A stretch of 64,000 nt of DNA, taken from assembly GCA_945871915.1 (NCBI GenBank), contig CAMBXO010000011.1, positions 1 through 64,000 of the forward strand, given 5' to 3'. Within the stretch, counting starts at the first letter, position 1, and each line of letters begins with the position of its first letter. Source of the stretch: Singulisphaera sp. GP187 (lineage in GTDB: Bacteria > Planctomycetota > Phycisphaerae > Phycisphaerales > SM1A02). Below, piece after piece: positions 17,910 through 24,828 of the stretch. The translations under genes and the position numbers were made by a program. The notes beneath the pieces were generated by a model. That model saw nothing but the letters and a program-made list of their open reading frames with translations. It searched no databases and had not been told where the DNA came from.

Positions 17910-19100
17910 ATGCGAACGATTCTTCTTTGCGTCCTCTTTGTTTCTTCATGGCAAGCGAGTGCAGCAGATGAGGCAACTGCGCTGGCTTCTGAAAGCGAAT
18001 CACTCCAGCTCACGCAGAAGGCCGCACCGCAACTCAATCGAACCGAGTCCTCGCACTATGTGCTTCTATCGGATGCGCCGCTAGACGATGCGCAAGCCGT
18101 CACAACATTGCTCGAAGTCACGTACAAGGCCTTCATTTCAAATTGTGAAATTCTGGGGCTTGTTCCGGAGCCGCTTCGCCACAAATTGGTGGCGGTTCTC
18201 TTTCGTGACAAGGCCGACTACGCGGCGTTTGCCAAGGCCAATGACGGCATGACGCAGACATGGACCGCCGGGTATTACAGCCCGCGTGTTGACCGTTTGG
18301 TGATGTTTGACGCCATGAGTAACGAAGATGTTAAGAAAGCCATGGACCAATTGGAGGCGAACAAGAAGAGCATTGCAAGGCAAGCCAAAGCCGCGGGAGC
18401 CAATGTGCTGGATGGTCATGGTGCCGGTGGAAAGGCTGCGCAGATCACGCGGCAGATTGAGAACAAGAAGGATCAGATTTCGAGTGAAGCCGAAGATCGA
18501 TTTTGCGGAACGGTTACACACGAGGCGGCGCATCAGTTGTTCTTTCATACAAAAGTGCAATCGCGTGGGGTGATGTACCCATTGTGGTTGGCGGAAGGTC
18601 TGGCAACCAATTTTGAAGCGGCCGACACCGGTGACACCAATCTGGGCTTTCTGAGTGACAACCTGAAACGGCGTCAAGCCATGCAGGAGGCAGCGCAAGC
18701 GGACCGCCTGATTCCATTGCGGGTGCTGGTGAGCAAGGATCAGCATGCATCGAGCGGCGCCCCACAGAGTGAGGACCTGAAAAATTTTTATGGCCAATCA
18801 TGCATCTTTACGAATTGGCTTGCGCGAAATCGTGCGCCGGAATTCCGTCTCTATCTTGAGGCGTTGAAAAATGGTGCGTATGCCCTTCCAAGCAAGCGAG
18901 AAGAAGCGTTTGTCGCACTGTTTGGTCCAGTGGAATCTCTTGAACGGGTCTGGCTGCGAGCCGAGGCTCGAAAGTGGAAGGGGCTTGCCGAAACGCCGTG
19001 GGGTGAGCGACTCGCTGATTTTGAAAACGCAAAGCCTCCAACGCCCGAACCGGACGCGAGTGCGCCGCCGCCCCCGCCCCCGCCACCGACGCAGCCGTAA
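17910..19100 (+). CDS. Secreted DUF1570-like putative metallopeptidase with proline-rich tail
   Basis: A 396-residue protein with a signal peptide (residues 1-20, cleaving after SASA). A zinc-metallopeptidase-type HExxH motif sits in VTHEAAHQLFFH, followed by LWLAEGLATNFE, in which the Glu could be the third ligand. This pairing is typical of DUF1570/peptidase-MA-like proteins common in planctomycetes. A Lys/Gln-rich, probably helical insertion precedes the active site. The C-terminus is a run of prolines after Ala/Pro/Glu residues and may be a flexible or wall-associated tail. Substrate unknown. The start is set by the signal peptide; the frame stays open 37 codons upstream. Converges with the yihY-like gene, 4 bases apart. 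Confidence 0.8.
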   Translation: MRTILLCVLFVSSWQASAADEATALASESESLQLTQKAAPQLNRTESSHYVLLSDAPLDDAQAVTTLLEVTYKAFISNCEILGLVPEPLRHKLVAVLFRDKADYAAFAKANDGMTQTWTAGYYSPRVDRLVMFDAMSNEDVKKAMDQLEANKKSIARQAKAAGANVLDGHGAGGKAAQITRQIENKKDQISSEAEDRFCGTVTHEAAHQLFFHTKVQSRGVMYPLWLAEGLATNFEAADTGDTNLGFLSDNLKRRQAMQEAAQADRLIPLRVLVSKDQHASSGAPQSEDLKNFYGQSCIFTNWLARNRAPEFRLYLEALKNGAYALPSKREEAFVALFGPVESLERVWLRAEARKWKGLAETPWGERLADFENAKPPTPEPDASAPPPPPPPPTQP

Positions 19101-19104
19101 TGGG

Positions 19105-20043
19105 TTAACCGGTTTGCTTGGGCAAGTCGACTGGCCGACGCATTAAATCTGGAAGGCCACGCTGGTCCAGTGCGTCCCACAGCACCGCGACTTGCAGACC
19201 CACCAGCACAATCAGCCAGATCACATACATCCAGAACATAAAGACGGGAACGAGTCCAAGCGATCCGTAGATCAGACTCAGGCTCAAGGTGTGGCTGATG
19301 TAATAATGTAAAAACCCGCGGCTGAGTTCAAGACCGATCGCGCTCACGAATGCTCCAGCGATCACGCCTCTCAGGCGAGGCGGCTTACTCGGAACGGTGA
19401 GATACGCGGCCATCATGAGTGCCCACAAGACAACGGTGGACCACGCCACTCGAAAAGTTGAAAGGATCCACGACAATTGCGGAAGGCGTTCCGCCGTGTG
19501 TTCCACCATGGAACCGACCAATGGCACAGCAGCTAGCAACAGAGGCCCAGCCGTTAACGCAAACCAATACGTCACAATGCGGCGAGGCCAACTTCGTCCC
19601 TGCTCTGTTCGGCAGATCATGTTGAAGCAATCCTCGATGGTGGCCACCACCCACACCGCGCTCAGCATCAGCACCACGGCACCAATCCAACCGAGTGCCG
19701 ACAAATCAAGATTGGACGCGCCCATGATGATGTCTGCAAGCCATGCATCCATGGCCACAGGGGAGGCCTCCGCGCCATTGGTCGCCGATATCCGAACCGA
19801 ATTCAGACCCATGGCCGCGAGCGCGTCCATGACCATGGCACCAAAACGATCACCGGCCACCGCCTTAAAGATCAGCGTGGTGACCACCAGCACCGGAAGC
19901 ATTCCAAGCAGGGTTCGATAAGCCAGGGCACTGGCCATCTGACTTGCACGATCCACAGCAATCCAATCCCGAAGCACTCCGAGATTGTGCAACAGGCCGC
20001 TCCACCCACGCGCATGCCGAGATTGGTGTTGGTCAGGAATCAT
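19105..20043 (-). CDS. YihY/BrkB-family membrane protein
   Basis: A 312-residue integral membrane protein with about six hydrophobic segments and the family features SQMASALAYRTLLGMLPVLVV near the N-terminus and IEDCFNMICRTEQGRSWPRRIVTY in the middle. A GASVSA-like small-residue segment near the end (GAFVSAIGLELSRGFLHYYI) also fits. YihY/BrkB proteins were once annotated as RNase BN; that role belongs to another protein, and their function (possibly transport) is unsettled. An in-frame GTG seven codons upstream is an alternative start. Divergent from the pseudouridine synthase gene, 37 bases apart. Confidence 0.85.
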   Translation of the reverse strand: MIPDQHQSRHARGWSGLLHNLGVLRDWIAVDRASQMASALAYRTLLGMLPVLVVTTLIFKAVAGDRFGAMVMDALAAMGLNSVRISATNGAEASPVAMDAWLADIIMGASNLDLSALGWIGAVVLMLSAVWVVATIEDCFNMICRTEQGRSWPRRIVTYWFALTAGPLLLAAVPLVGSMVEHTAERLPQLSWILSTFRVAWSTVVLWALMMAAYLTVPSKPPRLRGVIAGAFVSAIGLELSRGFLHYYISHTLSLSLIYGSLGLVPVFMFWMYVIWLIVLVGLQVAVLWDALDQRGLPDLMRRPVDLPKQTG

Positions 20044-20080
20044 CGTGGGAAGTGTACGAGCCACTTCGTACCATCCCGTG

Positions 20081-20944
20081 ATGCCACGGCAACGAAAAGG
20101 ACCTGCACATTCGTTTCATGACGATCGCCGAGGCGACCGCATTCAGAAAGTTCTCTCCGCCGCCGGCGTCGCAAGTCGTCGTGATTGTGAGGCCATGGTC
20201 CTGGAGGGGCGAGTGACCGTGAACGGAGAAATCCTTGACGGTCTACCGGCATGGGTGGATGCCAGCAAGGATCGCGTTGAAGTTGACGGGCGACCGATTC
20301 GTCGGCACGGCGTTCAGGAAATGGTGTACATCATGTTGTTCAAACCCAAGGGCATTGTCTGCACCAACGACGATCCGGAGGGCCGCCGACGGGCCGTGGA
20401 TTTGGTGGATCATCCTTCAAAGCTGCGAGTGTTCCCGGTGGGTCGCCTTGAGATGGACGCCAGTGGTCTGCTGTTGCTGACCAACGACGGTGAACTCGCG
20501 AATCGTCTCACGCATCCGCGATTTGAGGTGCCTCAGGCCTACGAAGTCACCGTGGGTGGGCGGCTTGACGAAGTTGCCGTGAAGCGACTCTCGGAAAGTT
20601 TGTTTGCCAGGCAACGCAGCGATTCAGCCGTGACCCGAAGTTCGCTCAAACTTCTTGGTCGTGAAAGCACCAAGACAACATTGCTGATGGAACTGAAAGA
20701 TGGTCGAAGTCCAAATGTCCGAGCCATGCTGCTGCGACTGAAACATCCAGTCCGACGATTGCGGCGTGTGGGGATCGGTCCGTTGCGGCTGCGAGGTCTT
20801 GGAGTGGGTGCGTGGAGAGAACTCACCTCCAGTGAACTTGCGCAATTGCGAGAGTCGGCGTTTCAGCCGCCGGCAAAGCGAGCGAAACCTGACGAACGCG
20901 GAGCACCGCCCAAGAAGACACCGGCAGCGGGAAAGCGCCGATAG
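20081..20944 (+). CDS. RsuA/RluB-family pseudouridine synthase with Glu at the catalytic-Asp position
   Basis: A 287-residue enzyme of the family that isomerises a uridine in rRNA. It has an N-terminal S4 RNA-binding domain (RIQKVLSAAGVASRRDCEAMV), then the synthase domain with FKPKGIVCTNDDPEGRRRAV and TNDGELANRLTHPRFEVPQAYEV. In the signature block the sequence reads GRLEMDASGLLLL. The family normally has GRLD there, and that Asp is the nucleophile, so position 4 is Glu here (codon GAG). The tail is Lys/Arg/Pro-rich. The start ATG fits the family; the frame is open 32 codons upstream. Whether it is RluB- or RsuA-like cannot be settled by eye. Confidence 0.88.
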   Translation: MPRQRKGPAHSFHDDRRGDRIQKVLSAAGVASRRDCEAMVLEGRVTVNGEILDGLPAWVDASKDRVEVDGRPIRRHGVQEMVYIMLFKPKGIVCTNDDPEGRRRAVDLVDHPSKLRVFPVGRLEMDASGLLLLTNDGELANRLTHPRFEVPQAYEVTVGGRLDEVAVKRLSESLFARQRSDSAVTRSSLKLLGRESTKTTLLMELKDGRSPNVRAMLLRLKHPVRRLRRVGIGPLRLRGLGVGAWRELTSSELAQLRESAFQPPAKRAKPDERGAPPKKTPAAGKRR

Positions 20945-20976
20945 CTGGTGCATTCCGCGGAGTGCGCCGCGTCAAA

Positions 20977-21693
20977 TTACACCCCGCGCGTCTGCGGATC
21001 CCAAATGATCTTGTGCAACTGTGTCTGCATGCGAACAGGCAGGCGGTCGGCAAGAATCCATTGGGCCAGCAGTTTCGGCTCCAGACCGGTCGAGCCGGTT
21101 GTCTCGTCGCTCTTGGGTTGCGCCCACACCGCACTCATCAGCACGGCGGCCACGCGTTCATGCAATCGGTGTGTCAGAGTTTGGTGCCTCGCCCATTCGT
21201 AGTCGTTGCGATCGGCAAGAACAAACTTCACTTCATCGCTTCGAGTCAAGTGATCAAGATTGCTCCAAAGATTGCGGCGTTCCTCGCCACTTCCTGGGCA
21301 CTTCAAATCCATGATGCGTATGCAGCGAGGGTCAAGAACAGAAATATCCATCGCTCCGCTGGTCTCGATCGTCACGCAGTGGCCTGCCTGACACAGCGCA
21401 TGCACCAATCCAATGCAGCCCTTCTGCGCCAGCGGTTCGCCTCCAGTCACCTGCACCAACGGACAGCCGATGCGATGGGCCTCGTCAACAAGGCTTTGAA
21501 TCGTTCTCGCTGACCCTTCTCGAAAGGCATACGCCGTATCGCACCAGTGACATCGCAATGGACATCCCGTGAGGCGAATGAAAAAGCACGGCTCGCCGGC
21601 ACGCAGACCTTCACCCTGAATAGAAAAAAATGTTTCGTTGATGCGCAGTGATCCATCAAGCGAATCGAGTTCAGAGACCGGTAGCGAGGTCAT
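20977..21693 (-). CDS. queE: 7-carboxy-7-deazaguanine synthase (radical SAM)
   Basis: A 238-residue radical-SAM enzyme of the queuosine pathway, which contracts the ring of 6-carboxytetrahydropterin. The three cluster cysteines are in LTGCPLRCHWCDTAYAF (Cx3Cx2C). The substrate and SAM regions are visible as FFSIQGEGLRAGEPCFFIR, QVTGGEPLAQKG and TIETSGAMD. The start at ATG 21693 follows the tRNA-Leu gene by 33 bases on the same strand, so the two may be co-transcribed. No other que gene is in the window. Confidence 0.92.
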   Translation of the reverse strand: MTSLPVSELDSLDGSLRINETFFSIQGEGLRAGEPCFFIRLTGCPLRCHWCDTAYAFREGSARTIQSLVDEAHRIGCPLVQVTGGEPLAQKGCIGLVHALCQAGHCVTIETSGAMDISVLDPRCIRIMDLKCPGSGEERRNLWSNLDHLTRSDEVKFVLADRNDYEWARHQTLTHRLHERVAAVLMSAVWAQPKSDETTGSTGLEPKLLAQWILADRLPVRMQTQLHKIIWDPQTRGV

Positions 21694-21726
21694 GTGGATG
21701 CGCCGCTCATGTGTGTGCCGCCAAAG

Positions 21727-21810
21727 TGCCCAGGAGAGGACTTGAACCTCCAAGGGATTGCTCCCACCAGCACCTCAAGCTGGCGCGTCTGCCAATTTCG
21801 CCACCTGGAC
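21727..21810 (-). tRNA. tRNA-Leu (GAG)
   Basis: An 84-nt class II tRNA on the minus strand. Acceptor strands GTCCAGG and CCTGGGC pair with one G-T wobble. The D arm contains GGCAGACGCGCC. The anticodon stem CCAGC/GCTGG encloses the loop TTGAGGT (anticodon GAG). A long variable arm follows, then the T loop GGTTCAAGTCC, with discriminator A. Confidence 0.94.
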
Positions 21811-21899
21811 TCACCGGCCGAAAGCCGGGGGATCAAGTGTAGCCAGCGGCGTGGTGGGTCGCTACGGTTGGAAAAGTTTCTGCGGCATGGCGAAAAAGA

Positions 21900-21929
21900 A
21901 AGGAAGCCCCGATGAATGGAGGCTTCCTT
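21900..21929 (-). terminator. Intrinsic terminator downstream of the metallopeptidase cluster
   Basis: On the minus strand AAGGAAGCC and GGCTTCCTT pair perfectly over 9 bp across a 12-nt loop, followed by a T-rich run (TCTTTTTC). It lies 22 bases after the stop codon of the last peptidase gene, in the right orientation to end its transcript before tRNA-Leu/queE. Confidence 0.85.
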
Positions 21930-21951
21930 CGATTCCAATGTTTCGTCCTGC

Positions 21952-24774
21952 TCAGTCGTAGTTCAACAGAAGCAGGGCGGCGTCTCCGCTGTCCACATAC
22001 CCGCTCTCATCAAGGTCGGCAGGGCAACCGGGGCACTGACCGAAATCAAGAAGCAGCAAGGCCAAGTCACCGTTGCCAACACTTCCATCACCATCGAGAT
22101 CGCCGAATTTGGTGGTGGTGCAGTTGAGGCTACTCACGGTGACATCATCAATGCCTGATTCCACCAGGCTTCCACCGGCCCCCTCGTCGAGAGAGATAAA
22201 CCGAACTCGCACTGTTGATGTAAGCGAAATGAAATCTTCCAATGCGTAACTCAACTTCGCCCAGCTGTTCAAATTCGTATTGATGGAAGCGACTTGCACC
22301 CATGTCGAACCGTTATTCGATGAGGCTTGAACAATGAATGGATCCTCACCCGGTAGCGCACCGGTGTTGTTGGAGTGCCAATACCAAAAGTCCAGCGTCG
22401 CACTGGCGTAACCCGCCAGATCAAAGGTTGGCGACATCAAATGTGTTCGACCATTATCGACGTCGGCCTCACCCAGTGTTCCACCTGCAGTGCCCTGCCC
22501 AGTGAAATAGCAATTGGATGGGCTATGGGACGACTCTGGTTGTGCCGTCGTTCCAATCGGATTGCCGCGGACCCACTTTCCGGTGGTGGCAGTATCGCCT
22601 TGATTGAGCGTCCAGCCACGAGCGATTTCAGCATCGTCAGAAAGCAGGCTCTCCACACCGGATGCAAATACGGTTCTATTCGGAGTTGCTGGCGCCGAGG
22701 ATGGGTAGGCCACCCACGCACCGGTGGTCGTTTGCGCTTCCACATACCACTCCAGTTCGGTTCCGCAAGTTCCGCTTGGCATAGAAACCATGGAACCGTT
22801 CGTGACACAGCAAGGCGTCATCGGAGTGGTCGCATAGGTCGATTGGCCTGCAACTCGTGACCGAAGAACGGCTGACCCACTGTAGGTGGCCGAAAGATTG
22901 TTCACCACAATACGCACCTCGGTGCCGCCTTGAGGATTGAGCAATTCTGGCGCACCTCCGGTGAGGGAAATATCCAGAAGCGATAAAGCTGGAGCTGGCA
23001 AGCCGTGGCTGCCGAAGGCACTTGCAATTTCGCTGTAGTTAGGGGTTCCGTTTGAAATGTTGCCGTCGTTGTCATCCAAAGTCAGAAAGTCCACAGTGAT
23101 GTCCTGTGCAATGTCACTCTGGCCAGCGTGCAACGGAATGCTGTTGACCGAGAGCGACGCGACGCGCGAAATGGCATCGGTTGGGTACTTGCTGCCATAC
23201 AACTGTCGAAGATCCCAGACGCAACCTGAAATCAATTGGCCACAGGCGTGGATTTCGCTTCCGCAACTCGAACAGGAACCCGAGGAATATTGGCAGGTGT
23301 TGTCTGCGTTGCGAATGCCAGCTGCACAACTTTGAAAGCCAAGTCCAAGTACCGGGTCATCCAATGTGAGCATGGCCATGACATCGCTCATGCCTTCGCC
23401 ATATTGCTGCTGACCACTTCCGCCAGCTGCAACAAGATGGTGTCCATACTCGTGATGCACCACACCAGAGAAAGCGGTGTTGTTGCAACCGCCGCCTGAT
23501 TGATAGAAGTTGATACTGCTGCCGTCGTAATAGGCATTGCAGGTGCTGGCAATATTCACATACACGGGGAAGGTGGTCTGCGTGGACACGCTTGGAAAAC
23601 TGGGGCTCACGGCCAGCGCAAAATCTCGAATGATGTTGGCTTCTCGGTAGGCATTCGTGTGTGCTGTGTTCAATTCAGTCGGGGTAGCGTTGAAAACGAA
23701 ATTGCCAGAAGAACCTGTAGCAATGTTCTGCGCCGCGACGGTCAGTCTGGCTCCGCTTGCTGAATCACTCACTTGAAAGTATTTCCCGACCAGATTGGGT
23801 TGCACCGACACCGTGCCAGTGACGGTACCGCTGGTGAAGTTGCCATTCACATCGGCGTACACGGTGTTGGCACCCACGGTGACCCCGGCATATTGCAGTG
23901 CCTTCGAGGCTTCCGCATGGCACACATCGGCGCCCTTTCCATCCGTGACCATGCCTTTCACATTTCCAGTCACCACCGCGTGATGAATTCTGCTTTCCTC
24001 ATGCAAAATGGTTCCATCAGCAGCGTCGACAACAAATTGAACGCTTTGGTGATTGGATGGATCCCAGTTTCCGCCTGCTTCAGCCGTGAATTCGACTGCC
24101 AGTCGAGGCGTGGGAGTGTCGTGGTCAATGCCGGCCCAGATCACATACCGAGGCGAACTCATCACTGGTGGCGAAGAAAACTGAATCAATGCCTCACGCC
24201 CCACGACTCCAGCATCGATCGTTGAAGCATTCAGATTGCGTCCAGCCAACGTGGCGCCCAAGTTTCCAGTCGAGCGAAGCGTTCCGCCTGCAAGCACCAT
24301 TGGGAAATTGGATTCGTTGCGAACAAGTCCCCACCCATACGAACGAAAGACCGGGACCCCTGAAACGGTTTGCGTGAAGTACACCGCTGTGAATTCCGAA
24401 GCGCCATCCGTCCCTTCGATGGCGACCAGCGGAAGGGAATGGGCACCGTCTGCAAATGGACCAATCGGTGCGAGATCGGTAAAAGGCACTCCCCACAATG
24501 AACTCCACTTCTTCATGAAGGTGGTCACGCTCTCCTGTGCCGAGTGTCCGGTGTTGAAAGTCTGCCCCCACACACGCCTCAAAGAACCCTGCGATTTCAG
24601 AAGGCTGCCATTGGGATAGGCGGCCTCAAACTGATCCTGAATTGGCAAGGTTGGGTTGCCATCGTTCTGATTGTTCGAGCCCGCGCCCCGATTGGCTTGA
24701 CCCGAAATGCCGGCAAGGGTTCCGGCTGTGAACAGAAGCGTTGCAATGGCAACAGTTCGAAATGCGATTTGCAT
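21952..24774 (-). CDS. Secreted gluzincin-type metallopeptidase with dockerin-like tail (paralogue A)
   Basis: A 940-residue exported protein. Signal peptide about 1-25. Residues about 45-200 look like an FTP/PepSY-type inhibitory pro-region (WGVPFTDLAPIGPF, GVPVFRSYGWGLV). The zinc site is H441-E442-Y-G-H445 in VVHHEYGHHL, with E460 in YGEGMSD as likely third ligand. A Cys-rich loop (SCSSCGSEIHACG) follows. The C-terminal part contains a MAM/jelly-roll-like module (TLDFWYWHSNN, GSTWVQVASI). The last 50 residues form a dockerin-like pair of Asp-rich loops (GDLDGDGSVGNGDLALLL, CPGCPADLDESGYVDSGD). It probably acts outside the cell or on its surface. Thermolysin/fungalysin-like by motif; exact family not assigned. 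Two paralogues lie directly upstream. Confidence 0.85.
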   Translation of the reverse strand: MQIAFRTVAIATLLFTAGTLAGISGQANRGAGSNNQNDGNPTLPIQDQFEAAYPNGSLLKSQGSLRRVWGQTFNTGHSAQESVTTFMKKWSSLWGVPFTDLAPIGPFADGAHSLPLVAIEGTDGASEFTAVYFTQTVSGVPVFRSYGWGLVRNESNFPMVLAGGTLRSTGNLGATLAGRNLNASTIDAGVVGREALIQFSSPPVMSSPRYVIWAGIDHDTPTPRLAVEFTAEAGGNWDPSNHQSVQFVVDAADGTILHEESRIHHAVVTGNVKGMVTDGKGADVCHAEASKALQYAGVTVGANTVYADVNGNFTSGTVTGTVSVQPNLVGKYFQVSDSASGARLTVAAQNIATGSSGNFVFNATPTELNTAHTNAYREANIIRDFALAVSPSFPSVSTQTTFPVYVNIASTCNAYYDGSSINFYQSGGGCNNTAFSGVVHHEYGHHLVAAGGSGQQQYGEGMSDVMAMLTLDDPVLGLGFQSCAAGIRNADNTCQYSSGSCSSCGSEIHACGQLISGCVWDLRQLYGSKYPTDAISRVASLSVNSIPLHAGQSDIAQDITVDFLTLDDNDGNISNGTPNYSEIASAFGSHGLPAPALSLLDISLTGGAPELLNPQGGTEVRIVVNNLSATYSGSAVLRSRVAGQSTYATTPMTPCCVTNGSMVSMPSGTCGTELEWYVEAQTTTGAWVAYPSSAPATPNRTVFASGVESLLSDDAEIARGWTLNQGDTATTGKWVRGNPIGTTAQPESSHSPSNCYFTGQGTAGGTLGEADVDNGRTHLMSPTFDLAGYASATLDFWYWHSNNTGALPGEDPFIVQASSNNGSTWVQVASINTNLNSWAKLSYALEDFISLTSTVRVRFISLDEGAGGSLVESGIDDVTVSSLNCTTTKFGDLDGDGSVGNGDLALLLLDFGQCPGCPADLDESGYVDSGDAALLLLNYD

Positions 24775-24828
24775 TGAGATCAGTCTTTCTCGAAGAGGTG
24801 GATCAGCGAATCGTGAGGGGGAAAAATG

